DNA of 64,000 nucleotides from Nocardia asteroides (GTDB taxonomy: Bacteria; Actinomycetota; Actinomycetes; Mycobacteriales; Mycobacteriaceae). Below are positions 47,501 to 55,095 of this stretch, piece by piece. Each line of letters opens with the position of its first letter. The first letter of the stretch is position 1. The notes under the pieces are model-generated. The model was given only the letters and a program-made list of their open reading frames with translations. It ran no database searches and had not been told where the DNA came from. The position numbers were made by a program, and so were the translations under genes. The stretch lies in NCBI GenBank assembly GCA_019930625.1, contig CP082844.1:3782001-3846000 (forward strand), given 5' to 3'.

Positions 47501-47973
47501 GCGACACCTCCGGCTTGTCGGCCAACCAGTTCTTCTACGGCCTGCGCCGCGGCGAGGAACACCGGGTGCAACTGGAGAAGGGCGTCACCCTGCTCATCGG
47601 CCTGGAAGCCATCTCCGAACCCGACGAGCGCGGCATGCGCACGGTGATGTGCATCCTCAACGGGCAGCTGCGTCCGGTCTCGGTGCGCGACCGGTCCATC
47701 GCCAGCGAGATCCCGGCCGCCGAGAAAGCCGACAAGACCAACCCGGGCCACATCGCCGCGCCGTTCGCCGGTGTCGTGACACTCGCTGTGTCCGAAGGCG
47801 ATTCGGTCGCGGCGGGCGACACCATCGGCACCATCGAAGCCATGAAGATGGAAGCCGCGATCACCGCGCCCCGCGCGGGCACCGTCGGCCGGGTCGCCAT
47901 CGGCGCCGTGCAACAGGTCGAAGGCGGCGACCTGCTCATCGAGCTGGCAGTACGGGAGTCGTCCGCCGGATGA
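44569..47973 (+). CDS. pyc: pyruvate carboxylase
   Basis: A 1134-residue biotin enzyme that carboxylates pyruvate to oxaloacetate with ATP and bicarbonate. Residues 1-450 are biotin carboxylase (MFSKVLVANRGEIAIRAFRA, KAVAGGGGRGMRRV, EMNPRIQVEHTVTEE). About 530-800 is the carboxyltransferase barrel (VTDTTFRDAHQSLLATRVRT, KDMAGLLRAP, HVHTHDTPGGQLA), followed by the PYC/OADA domain. The biotinyl domain has Lys1093 in EAMKMEA. The length is the usual one. It is probably leaderless, and its stop overlaps the start of rsmD (ATGA). Confidence 0.98.
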   Translation: MFSKVLVANRGEIAIRAFRAAYELGIGTVAVFPHEDRNSVHRLKAAESYQIGEPGHPVRAYLSIEAIIAAAKSAGADAIYPGYGFLSENPDLAAACAREGITFIGPSAEVLELAGNKARAIEAAKAAGLPVLRSSAPSSDVEELLAASRELEYPIFVKAVAGGGGRGMRRVAAREQLRESIEAASREAESAFGDPTVFLEQAVVNPRHIEVQILADQHGNVMHLFERDCSVQRRHQKVIELAPAPNLDPALRERICDDAVAFARQIGYSCAGTVEFLLDERGNHVFIEMNPRIQVEHTVTEEITDVDLVQSQLRIAAGETLEQLGLSQDAVTIRGAALQCRITTEDPANGFRPDTGRITAYRTPGGAGIRLDGGANLGAEIGAYFDSMLVKLTCRGRDFGAAVARASRALAEFRIRGVATNIPFLLAVLDDPDFKAGRVTTSFIDERPQLLTLRRSADRGTKILDYLADVTVNKPHGERPTTMYPHEKLPGIDLSVPPPDGSRQRLLRLGPEGFARALREQKAVGVTDTTFRDAHQSLLATRVRTNGLLGVAGHVARLTPELLSVECWGGATYDVGLRFLYEDPWERLAALREAIPNICLQMLLRGRNTVGYTPYPEAVTRAFVSEATATGIDIFRIFDALNNVDQMRPAIDAVRETGTAVAEVAISYTGDLSNPDESLYTLDYYLKLAEQIVDAGAHVLAIKDMAGLLRAPAATTLVTALRRNFDLPVHVHTHDTPGGQLATYLAAWQAGADAVDGASAAMAGTTSQPALSAIVAAAAHSEYDTGLNLQNVCDLEPYWEALRKVYAPFESGLPAPTGRVYTHEIPGGQLSNLRQQAIALGLGDRFEEVEAKYAAADRLLGRLVKVTPSSKVVGDLALALVGTGVSVEDFAADPGRFDIPDSVIGFLRGELGTPAGGWPEPFRSKALAGRGAAKPETPLTPADEKGLAGSSEERRATLNRLLFPGPTAEFLAHREKYGDTSGLSANQFFYGLRRGEEHRVQLEKGVTLLIGLEAISEPDERGMRTVMCILNGQLRPVSVRDRSIASEIPAAEKADKTNPGHIAAPFAGVVTLAVSEGDSVAAGDTIGTIEAMKMEAAITAPRAGTVGRVAIGAVQQVEGGDLLIELAVRESSAG

Positions 47974-48533
47974 CGCGGATCGTCGCGGGTACGGCGGGCG
48001 GGCGGCGCCTTCGAGTGCCGCCGTCCGGCACCCGACCGACCTCCGACCGAGTACGGGAGGCGCTGTTCAGCGCGTTGGACGCCCGGCTGGACTTCGCGGG
48101 CGCGCGCGTCCTGGACCTGTACGCGGGGTCCGGCGCGCTCGGGCTGGAGGCGCTCTCGCGTGGCGCCGAGCACGCGTTGCTCGTCGAGTCCGACCGCAAG
48201 GCGGCCGCCGTGGTGCGCGGCAACATCGCCGACCTGGGGCTGCCCGGCGCCGAACTGCGGGTCGCGACGGTGGCCAGTGTGCTGCGGCTGGGCGGGGCGG
48301 GCGGCTTCGACGTCGTGTTCTCCGACCCGCCCTACGCGGTGGACGACGCTGCCGTGCTGGCCGACCTGCACGCACTGACCGAGCACGGTTGGCTGCGTCC
48401 GGGGGCGTTGGTCGTGCTGGAGCGTTCGTCGCGCTCGCCCGAAACGGCTTGGCCCGCAGGCTTCCTCCCGGCCAAGTCGCGCCGGTACGGCGAAACCCGG
48501 ATCGATCTCGCGGAGTTCGATCCGGACGGGTAG
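47970..48533 (+). CDS. rsmD: 16S rRNA m2G966 methyltransferase
   Basis: A 187-residue SAM-dependent methyltransferase that methylates guanine 966 of 16S rRNA. Motifs are MTRIVAGTAGGRRLRVPPSGTRPTSDRVREALFSALDA, the SAM site VLDLYAGSGALGLEALSRGA, and the catalytic SDPPYAV. The ATG overlaps the pyc stop by 4 bases, so translation is coupled. coaD follows after 52 bases. Confidence 0.95.
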   Translation: MTRIVAGTAGGRRLRVPPSGTRPTSDRVREALFSALDARLDFAGARVLDLYAGSGALGLEALSRGAEHALLVESDRKAAAVVRGNIADLGLPGAELRVATVASVLRLGGAGGFDVVFSDPPYAVDDAAVLADLHALTEHGWLRPGALVVLERSSRSPETAWPAGFLPAKSRRYGETRIDLAEFDPDG

Positions 48534-48573
48534 GCGCGGTCCGGCCCTGCGTGCCGCGCGGGGCTCGCCCTGC

Positions 48574-48579
48574 TAGCGT
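48574..48579 (+). promoter_or_regulatory. -10 box of a leaderless promoter (coaD)
   Basis: TAGCGT ends exactly 6 bases before the ATG at 48586. Confidence 0.5.
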
Positions 48580-48585
48580 CGGCTC

Positions 48586-49071
48586 ATGGCAGGAGCACTG
48601 TGCCCCGGATCGTTCGACCCCGTGACCTACGGACACCTCGACGTCTTCACCCGGGCAGCGGCCCAGTTCGACGAGGTCGTCATCACCGTCATGATCAACC
48701 CGAAGAAGCAGGGCATGTTCACCGTCGAGGAGCGCATGGAGATGCTGCGCGAGTCGACCGCGCACCTCGGCAACGTCCGGGTGGAGTCGTGGCAGGGGTT
48801 GACGGTCGACTTCGCGCGGGAACAGGGCATCACCGCGATCGTGAAGGGCCTGCGCGACGCGGGCGATTTCGGCTACGAACTGCAGATGGCGCAGATGAAC
48901 AAGAAGCTCTCCGGCGTGGACACCTTCTTCATCGCCACCAATCCGTCTTTCAGCTTCCTGTCCAGCTCTCTGGTCAAGGAGGTCGCCGCGTACGGGGGCG
49001 ACGTCAGCGACATGCTGCCCCCGTCGGTGCACAAGCGCCTGGTCGACCGGCTGGCCGAGCGTAAGAGCTGA
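48586..49071 (+). CDS. coaD: phosphopantetheine adenylyltransferase
   Basis: A 161-residue nucleotidyltransferase for the fourth step of coenzyme A synthesis: 4'-phosphopantetheine and ATP give dephospho-CoA. The N-terminal motif is [15 protein letters not shown] (HxGH class). Other conserved parts are [20 protein letters not shown] and the end [15 protein letters not shown]. The length and context after rsmD match the family. The start follows a TAGCGT box by 6 bases and is probably leaderless. Confidence 0.97.
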   Translation: MAGALCPGSFDPVTYGHLDVFTRAAAQFDEVVITVMINPKKQGMFTVEERMEMLRESTAHLGNVRVESWQGLTVDFAREQGITAIVKGLRDAGDFGYELQMAQMNKKLSGVDTFFIATNPSFSFLSSSLVKEVAAYGGDVSDMLPPSVHKRLVDRLAERKS

Positions 49072-49105
49072 TACCCGGCGCGAAGGCGAGAGCCCGCGCC
49101 GGACC

Positions 49106-49624
49106 CTAGAACACCAGGCCGCGCAGGGCGAGGAAGCGCATGCCACCCACGGCCGCGGTGATCGCCAGGACGGCGGCGGCCTGGGCGGCGTCCCCGAGGC
49201 CGGGCGCCCACACGCCGAGCGAGGCCAGCGCCGCGGTGGTGATGCCAAGACCGACCAGCGCGAGTCCGCCGCCTTCCCACTGTGCGGTGAACCAGCCGAC
49301 GCGGCCCGCGGCGTGGAAGGTGAGCTGGCGGTGCAGTTCGTTGGCGATCACGGTGCTGACCACGGAGCCCACCACGTTGGCGACCAGCGGCCCGACGCCG
49401 TGCATGGCGAAGAACAGCAGGACGTAGGCGACGTTGCTGGAGCCGCCGACCAGCGCGAACCGGATCAGCTGGGCGAAGGCGCGGTCGCCGCGCAGGTAGT
49501 GGGCGAGCTGTCCGAACCTGGTCGCGACCGATGTCCTCGGCAGCACCGGGTAGAGATTGGCCCACGGCACGAAGAAGCTGGTGGCGCTCACTGCCGCCGG
49601 TCGCGGTAGTTCCAGAACAGTCAT
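49106..49624 (-). CDS. GtrA-family membrane protein
   Basis: A 172-residue protein with four membrane segments. The family signature is FALVGGSSNVAYVLLFFAMHGVGPLVANVVGSVVSTVIANELHRQLTF; a basic loop GWFTAQWEGG and two more helices follow. GtrA-like proteins flip lipid-linked sugars for cell-envelope glycans or polysaccharide decoration, or serve as their accessory units. The ATG at 49624 has GGAAAG just before it; the frame extends further upstream without support. The specific sugar is unknown. Confidence 0.88.
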   Translation of the reverse strand: MTVLELPRPAAVSATSFFVPWANLYPVLPRTSVATRFGQLAHYLRGDRAFAQLIRFALVGGSSNVAYVLLFFAMHGVGPLVANVVGSVVSTVIANELHRQLTFHAAGRVGWFTAQWEGGGLALVGLGITTAALASLGVWAPGLGDAAQAAAVLAITAAVGGMRFLALRGLVF

Positions 49625-50011
49625 CGTCTTTCCGATCCGAACATCAGCCTTCGGCGGGGACAACAGCGATGGTGGTCGCTTGCTTCCACCGTCGACTCTC
49701 GGCGGGTTCCGTTCGTGGCGCGCGTTCGGCGTTCGCTGACTGTCGGAGCCTGTCGACACTCGACGGCGGGTTGTCCACACCTCCGGCTTCCTCGTCCGCG
49801 GTCGGGCATGGCCGCGGTTGGTGCTGAAGATCTTGATCCGACCTTCCAGAAAAATGTAACACGAAGCGGAGAGGCGGTCTCCACTTGACTTGTGTGGCGT
49901 GCGAGACACTGGCACGACACACCGGAAAGTGACTCGGCACGAGCCGTGACGAGGGGCACACTGGGCTGCGGGCGGAGAGTTTCGCCGTGAGTCCGCAGGA
50001 GGGTAGTGAGC
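49625..50011. other. divergent GtrA / sepIVA promoter region
   Basis: No gene is supportable. A TTGACT hexamer (49885-49890) is the best -35 match facing sepIVA, but no good -10 box is at normal spacing. The region is otherwise unremarkable. Confidence 0.4.
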
Positions 50012-50758
50012 ATGTATCGCGTATTCGAAGCGCTCGACGAACTGGTCGCCATCGTCGAAGAGGCGCGCGGCATCCCCCCGACCCGCAGCTGCATCGTGCC
50101 GCGCGGCGACGTGCTCGAACTACTCGACGACGTCCGGGACGCGCTGCCCGGCGAACTGGACGACGCCCAGGACGTGCTCGACCATCGCGACAAGATCGTC
50201 TCCGATGCCAGGACCGCGGCCGAGGCCACCGTGACCGGCGCGAACGACCAGGCCGAGCGCACGATCAGCTCGGCGCGCGAGGAAGCCGATCGCATCCTGG
50301 CCGACGCCAAGGCCCACGCCGACCGGATGGTGGCCGAGGCGAGCGCACACGCCGATCACCTGGTCGCCTCCGCCCAGGAGGCGGCCGATCGCGTGGTGGC
50401 CGACGGCAACGCGGAATACGAGGCGGTGACCGGCCGGGCGCGGATCGAGTCGGAGCGGATGATCGAGGCGGGCAAGGCCGCCTACGATCGCTCCGTCGCC
50501 GAAGGTCTCGCCGAGCAGGAGCGGCTGGTCGCCCAGACCGAGGTGGTCCGCGCCGCGCACGCCGAATCGGCCAGGGTGATCGATGCCGCCCACGCCGAAG
50601 CGGATCGCCTGCGCGAGGAATGCGACCACTACGTCGACTCCCGGCTGGCTGATTTCGAGGAGACGCTGGCCAGCACGCTGCGCACGGTCGGGCGCGGGCG
50701 TCACCAGCTGCGCACCGGGGCGGGAGTGCCCGACTACGCCGACGAATTCCGCAGGTAG
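50012..50758 (+). CDS. sepIVA: DivIVA-domain septal protein SepIVA
   Basis: A 248-residue cytoplasmic coiled-coil protein. The N-terminus MYRVFEALDELVAIVEEARG is the DivIVA-type head of this family, followed by VPRGDVLELLDDVRDALPGELDDAQDVLDHRD. Residues about 70-225 are a long coiled coil of alanine- and acid-rich heptads (AEATVTGANDQAERTISSAR). SepIVA in mycobacteria is needed for division and intracellular membrane organisation. The ATG at 50012 has GGAGGG 8 bases upstream; the in-frame GTG at 50006 is too close to it. DUF177 and rpmF follow. Confidence 0.9.
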   Translation: MYRVFEALDELVAIVEEARGIPPTRSCIVPRGDVLELLDDVRDALPGELDDAQDVLDHRDKIVSDARTAAEATVTGANDQAERTISSAREEADRILADAKAHADRMVAEASAHADHLVASAQEAADRVVADGNAEYEAVTGRARIESERMIEAGKAAYDRSVAEGLAEQERLVAQTEVVRAAHAESARVIDAAHAEADRLREECDHYVDSRLADFEETLASTLRTVGRGRHQLRTGAGVPDYADEFRR

Positions 50759-50856
50759 CGCTACGCGGCGATGATCAGCCGCGTTTGGGTGGGCGCCACC
50801 CGGTCGCGTATTGTTGGGTGGTTGCCCATATCCCCTCGATCGTGAGTGAGTTCGTG

Positions 50857-51486
50857 ATGTCCGCCGGTTCCGGTTCCGCGTCGCGTCCCCGATCGGCCAA
50901 GCGCCGGTCGCCGGACGCGGCTTTCGTGCTGGACGCCCGCAGCCTCGGCCGCAGGGCCGGGACCATGCGCGAGCTGCGCCGCACCGTCACCACGCAGGAG
51001 CGGATCGGTCTGGATCTGATCGCCGTTCCCGTGGGCGCGCAGGTGGAGCTCGACCTGCAGTTGCAGGCGGTGTCCGAGGGTGTGCTGGTCACCGGGACGG
51101 TGGCCGCTCCGATCGAGGGGGAGTGCTCGCGCTGCCTCGAGCCGTTCACCGGCGAGGTCGCCGTGCGGCTGACCGAGCTGTTCGCCTATCCGGACAGCAC
51201 CACCGAGCAGACCACCGAGGACGACGAGGTCCACCGCCTGGTCGACGACCTCATCGACCTCGAGCCCGTCGTGATCGACGCCGTCGGGCTGGAACTGCCG
51301 CTGCAGCCGTTGTGCACGCCCGATTGCGCGGGACTGTGCCCGGAATGCGGCGTCCGGATGGCGATTGCGGGATCCGAGCACCGGCATGAGATACTTGACC
51401 CTCGCTGGGCCGGGCTGGCTAACTTCGCCTCCGGATCGCCCGGCACCGGCAGCCCCGACGACGGTGCGGCCGACCGAGACCACTGA
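50857..51486 (+). CDS. DUF177 (YceD-like) protein
   Basis: A 209-residue protein in front of rpmF, the standard place for DUF177/YceD. The body has [21 protein letters not shown] and the cysteine pair in [27 protein letters not shown] near the end is the second cysteine cluster, typical of the family. In E. coli YceD is linked to 23S rRNA processing, but the molecular role is not settled. The start is uncertain: ATG 50857, GTG 50842 or GTG 50818 all fit the frame. rpmF begins 52 bases after the stop. Confidence 0.88.
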   Translation: MSAGSGSASRPRSAKRRSPDAAFVLDARSLGRRAGTMRELRRTVTTQERIGLDLIAVPVGAQVELDLQLQAVSEGVLVTGTVAAPIEGECSRCLEPFTGEVAVRLTELFAYPDSTTEQTTEDDEVHRLVDDLIDLEPVVIDAVGLELPLQPLCTPDCAGLCPECGVRMAIAGSEHRHEILDPRWAGLANFASGSPGTGSPDDGAADRDH

Positions 51487-51538
51487 GCAAGACCGATCAG
51501 CCGAACCGGCAGAGCAATCAGACAGAGGAGAAGTAGTC

Positions 51539-51721
51539 GTGGCCGTTCCCAAGCGCCGGATGTCCCGTTCCAACACCAGGTCGCGGCGCAGCCAGTGGAA
51601 GGCCACCGCGCCGACCCTGATCACCTGCCCGAACCGCGCTTGCGGCGAGAAGACGCTGCCGCACATCGCCTGCCCGTCCTGCGGCACCTACAAGGGCCGC
51701 CAGGTCACCGCAGCGGTCTGA
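51539..51721 (+). CDS. rpmF: ribosomal protein L32
   Basis: A 60-residue large-subunit protein. It starts [20 protein letters not shown] (GTG start) and carries four cysteines in CPNRACGE and CPSCG spacing, the zinc-binding form. AGAGGAGAAG lies before the start. It sits in the DUF177-rpmF-rnc order found in many bacteria; only 22 bases separate it from rnc. Confidence 0.97.
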   Translation: MAVPKRRMSRSNTRSRRSQWKATAPTLITCPNRACGEKTLPHIACPSCGTYKGRQVTAAV

Positions 51722-51743
51722 TCGTTCGACCTGTCGTAGCGAC

Positions 51744-52457
51744 GTGACCGACGAACCCGACTCGTCCGGTGAACACGCGAGCCTGCTCGCAGCGCTAGGC
51801 GTCGACCTACATCCGGATCTGCTGCGTCTCGCGCTGACCCACCGGTCGTACGCGTACGAGAACGGCGGTCTGCCGACGAACGAGCGTCTCGAGTTCCTCG
51901 GCGACTCCGTGCTCGGCCTGAGCATCACCGAACGGCTGTATCACGAGCATCCCTCGAAAAGCGAGGGCGAGCTGGCCAAGCTGCGCGCGAGCGTGGTGAA
52001 CATGCGCGCGCTCGCCGAAGTCGCCCGCGGCCTCGGCGAGGGCGGCCTCGGTGCGCACCTGTTGCTCGGTAAAGGTGAGGAACTCACCGGTGGCCGGGAC
52101 AAGGAGAGCATCCTCGCCGACGGCATGGAGTCGTTGCTCGGCGCCGTGCATCTCGAGCACGGTATCGAGGTGGCGCGTGCCGTGGTGTTGCGGCTGTTCG
52201 CCGAGCTGCTCGAGCGCGGCCCACGGATGGGCGCAGGCCTGGACTGGAAGACCAGCTTGCAGGAACTCACCGCCGAGCGTGGTCTCGGTGTGCCCAGTTA
52301 CGAGATCACCTCGACCGGGCCGGACCACGACAAGGAATTCACCGCCACCACGGTGATCGGCGGACGGGCATACGGGCAAGGCGTCGGCCGGTCCAAGAAG
52401 GAAGCCGAGCAGAAGGCCGCGGGGGCAGCCTACGAGGCGCTGACCGCCGAAAGCTGA
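51744..52457 (+). CDS. rnc: ribonuclease III
   Basis: A 237-residue endonuclease that cuts double-stranded RNA in rRNA and mRNA processing. The catalytic signature is [19 protein letters not shown] near residues 40-55, and a second acid cluster is [21 protein letters not shown]. The C-terminal 70 residues are a dsRNA-binding domain ([20 protein letters not shown], then [19 protein letters not shown]). The start is GTG. mutM begins 1 base after the stop. Confidence 0.96.
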   Translation: MTDEPDSSGEHASLLAALGVDLHPDLLRLALTHRSYAYENGGLPTNERLEFLGDSVLGLSITERLYHEHPSKSEGELAKLRASVVNMRALAEVARGLGEGGLGAHLLLGKGEELTGGRDKESILADGMESLLGAVHLEHGIEVARAVVLRLFAELLERGPRMGAGLDWKTSLQELTAERGLGVPSYEITSTGPDHDKEFTATTVIGGRAYGQGVGRSKKEAEQKAAGAAYEALTAES

Positions 52458-52458
52458 C

Positions 52459-53319
52459 GTGCCCGAGCTTCCCGAGGTCGAGGTCGTACGCCGCGGGCTG
52501 GCCGAGCATGTGGTCGGCCGGGTCGTCGAATCGGTGGCGATCACCCATCCCCGCTCGGTGCGCCGCCATCTCGAAGGCGCCGCCGATCTCGCCGCGCGGC
52601 TGACCGGCCTGACGGTCGAGTCGGCCGAGCGGCGCGGCAAGTTCCTCTGGCTGACTTTCGACGACCCGGAAGCCGCTTTGGTCGTGCATCTGGGCATGAG
52701 CGGTCAGATGCTGGTCCAGCCCGCCGACGCGCCGCTGGAGAAGCACGCGCACATCCGCGCCACCTTCGGCGATGGCACCCAGTTGCGGTTCGTCGACCAG
52801 CGGACCTTCGGCGGCTGGGCGCTCGCGCCCCTGGTCGAGGTGGACGGCACCCTGGTGCCGGAGCCGGTCGCGCACATCGCCCGCGATCCGCTGGATCCGC
52901 GTTTCGACATCGAAACCGTGGTCGCCGTCATCCGGGGCAAGCAGAGTGAGATCAAGCGTGTCCTGCTCGATCAAGGCGTCGTCTCCGGGATCGGGAACAT
53001 CTACGCCGACGAGGCGCTGTGGCGCGCCGGAATCCACGGTGGCAGGCCTGCCTCGGGGCTGTCGCGGCCCGCGGTGCGCCGGTTGCTCGCCGAAGTGAGC
53101 GCGGTGATGGGCGAAGCGCTCGCGGCGGGCGGCACGTCGTTCGACGCACTTTATGTGAACGTCAACGGCCAGTCGGGCTACTTCGAACGGTCCCTGGCCG
53201 TATACGGTCGGGAGAACGAGCCGTGTCGCCGGTGTGGTGCGCCGATCATCCGGGAGCGGTTCATGAACCGCTCGTCCTACTCCTGCCCGCGCTGCCAGCC
53301 GAAGCCTCGCCGTCGCTAG
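52459..53319 (+). CDS. mutM: formamidopyrimidine-DNA glycosylase
   Basis: A 286-residue bifunctional glycosylase/AP lyase for 8-oxoguanine. The N-terminus after Met is [13 protein letters not shown]: the catalytic Pro1 and Glu2 are intact. RRGKFLWL carries the conserved lysine, then [14 protein letters not shown], and the C-terminus has a zinc finger with two CxxC pairs (CRRCG...CPRCQ). The start GTG lies 1 base after the rnc stop, so translation is coupled. From memory the mycobacterial order continues to smc and ftsY; here the order changes after mutM. Confidence 0.96.
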   Translation: MPELPEVEVVRRGLAEHVVGRVVESVAITHPRSVRRHLEGAADLAARLTGLTVESAERRGKFLWLTFDDPEAALVVHLGMSGQMLVQPADAPLEKHAHIRATFGDGTQLRFVDQRTFGGWALAPLVEVDGTLVPEPVAHIARDPLDPRFDIETVVAVIRGKQSEIKRVLLDQGVVSGIGNIYADEALWRAGIHGGRPASGLSRPAVRRLLAEVSAVMGEALAAGGTSFDALYVNVNGQSGYFERSLAVYGRENEPCRRCGAPIIRERFMNRSSYSCPRCQPKPRRR

Positions 53320-53383
53320 CTCGCGCGAGCTACCGTTTCCTCAGGGCGGTTCGGAATGTCACCCCGACCGTGAGGAAGGAAGC

Positions 53384-53965
53384 ATGCGCAAGCTCACCTA
53401 TTACGTCGCGTCGACCATCGATGGATTCATCGCCACCGAAGAGGGCTCGGTCGACTTCTTCCCGGTCGGCGGTGATCACGGTCCGTCGATCAACGCGCAG
53501 TACCCCGAAACCCTGCCGACCAAGGTGCGCGAGGCGATCGGGGTGGAGGAGCGCAACTGCTACTTCGACACGGTACTGATGGGACGCAAGACGCACGACT
53601 TCGGCGTCCGCACCGGCACCTCCAGCCCCTACTCGCATCTGCGGCAGTTCATCGTCTCGACCACGCTGCCGGAGAGTCCCGATCCGGCCGTCGAGCTGAT
53701 CTCCCGGGATCCGGTCGAGAAGGTCCGTGAACTCAAGCGGGAGAGCGGGCTGGGCATCTGGCTGTGCGGCGGCGGCGAACTGGCGCAGGTGCTGCTGCCG
53801 GAAATCGACCAGATCTTCCTCAAGCTCTATCCGATCGTGCTCGGCCGGGGCCGGGCACTGTTCGGCACCGGGGCGCGGCTGCCGGAACCGGCCAAGTTCC
53901 GGGTGATCACCAGCACGGTGTTCGAGGACGGGGTGGCCTTCGTGAAATACAGCCGGGTGCGATAG
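53384..53965 (+). CDS. RibD C-terminal / dihydrofolate reductase-like protein
   Basis: A 193-residue protein of the RibD_C group: KLTYYVASTIDGFIATEEGSVDFFP at the start, VLMGRKTHDFGV in the NADPH region, and IWLCGGGELAQVLLPEIDQIFLKLYPIVLGRGRALF. These proteins are NADPH-dependent reductases with substrates that are often unknown. GAGGAAGGA lies before the ATG. The next gene starts 3 bases after the stop, so they share a transcript. Confidence 0.88.
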   Translation: MRKLTYYVASTIDGFIATEEGSVDFFPVGGDHGPSINAQYPETLPTKVREAIGVEERNCYFDTVLMGRKTHDFGVRTGTSSPYSHLRQFIVSTTLPESPDPAVELISRDPVEKVRELKRESGLGIWLCGGGELAQVLLPEIDQIFLKLYPIVLGRGRALFGTGARLPEPAKFRVITSTVFEDGVAFVKYSRVR

Positions 53966-53968
53966 CAC

Positions 53969-55030
53969 GTGCCTGACCCGGATCCCAGTGGCATACCGGA
54001 CCGCGCCACGGCGCCCGGTCCGGAGGCGGCGCTGCGGGAGATCGGTTTCTGGTTGGAGCGCTCCCGGGCGGAAACCCACCGGGTCAAGGCCTACCGGCGC
54101 GCCGCCGACGTCGTCGCGGGATTGTCCGCCGACGAGCGCGAGGCGCGCCGGGCGGCGGGCAACTGGACCGAGCTCACGGGCATCGGTCCCAAGACCGCGG
54201 CCGTGATCGAGCAGGTCTACGCGGGTGTGGTGCCGCGCTACCTGGCCGAATTGCGCGCTGCCGCGCAGCCGATCGGGGCGCCGGGCAAGCCGTTGCGGGA
54301 GCGTCTGCGCGGTGATCTGCACACGCACTCGAACTGGTCCGACGGCGGCAGTCCGATCGAGGAGATGATGCGGGTCGCGTCCGCGCTGGGGCACGAATAC
54401 TGTGCCCTGACCGACCATTCGCCGCGCTTGACCGTGGCCAACGGTCTGTCCGCCGACCGGCTGCGCAAGCAACTGGACGTGGTCGCCGAACTCAACGACC
54501 GGATGGCGCCGTTCCGGGTCCTCACCGGCATCGAGGTGGACATCCTCGACGACGGCGCCCTCGACCAGCGGGCGGATCTGCTCGCGCGGCTGGATATCGT
54601 CGTGGCCAGCGTCCATTCGCGTCTGCGCGACGACAGCGCGACCATGACCAAGCGCATGGTGCACGCGGTCGCCGACCCGAATGTCGACGTGCTCGGCCAC
54701 TGCACCGGCCGCCTGGTCGCGGGTGGACGCGGCACCCGGCCGGAATCGACGTTCGACGCCGAGGTGGTGTTCGAGGCGTGTCGCACCTACGGCACCGCCG
54801 TGGAGATCAACAGCAGGCCCGAACGACTCGATCCCCCTTCGCGATTGCTGCGTCTGGCCGCCGAGATGGGTTGTCACTTCTCGATCGACACCGACGCGCA
54901 CGCGCCGGGACAACTCGACTGGCAGGGGTACGGGTGTGAGCGCGCCCTCGCGAACGGCGTTGCGGCGGAACGGGTGATCAACACCTGGCCCTTGGCGGAT
55001 CTGCTGGCCTGGACTCGCGAGAGCGTATGA
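53969..55030 (+). CDS. PHP-domain protein with helix-hairpin-helix head (PolX-like, no polymerase)
   Basis: A 353-residue protein. Residues about 20-75 are the helix-hairpin-helix region of PolX-type proteins (RVKAYRRAADVVAGL, ELTGIGPKTAAVIEQVYAG). Residues about 110-350 are a PHP phosphoesterase domain: GDLHTHSNWSDGG, CALTDHS, GIEVDILDDG, VVASVHS, LGHCTGR, INSRPERLDP and SIDTDAHAPGQL supply the metal ligands. The polymerase beta domain of PolX is absent. It may trim DNA ends as a metal-dependent exonuclease, but that is inferred from the PHP part. It is co-transcribed with the RibD-like gene. Confidence 0.85.
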   Translation: MPDPDPSGIPDRATAPGPEAALREIGFWLERSRAETHRVKAYRRAADVVAGLSADEREARRAAGNWTELTGIGPKTAAVIEQVYAGVVPRYLAELRAAAQPIGAPGKPLRERLRGDLHTHSNWSDGGSPIEEMMRVASALGHEYCALTDHSPRLTVANGLSADRLRKQLDVVAELNDRMAPFRVLTGIEVDILDDGALDQRADLLARLDIVVASVHSRLRDDSATMTKRMVHAVADPNVDVLGHCTGRLVAGGRGTRPESTFDAEVVFEACRTYGTAVEINSRPERLDPPSRLLRLAAEMGCHFSIDTDAHAPGQLDWQGYGCERALANGVAAERVINTWPLADLLAWTRESV

Positions 55031-55095
55031 CCGAGGGGTTAACTGTTGCCGAACAGTTCGACTCTCGGTGTGCCGGAAGGTGATCGGCGCCGAGA

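Noticed and set aside
49625..49915. 97-residue N-terminal extension of the GtrA protein.
   Set aside because: It is Arg/Pro-rich, precedes a good ribosome site at 49624 and does not resemble the family.
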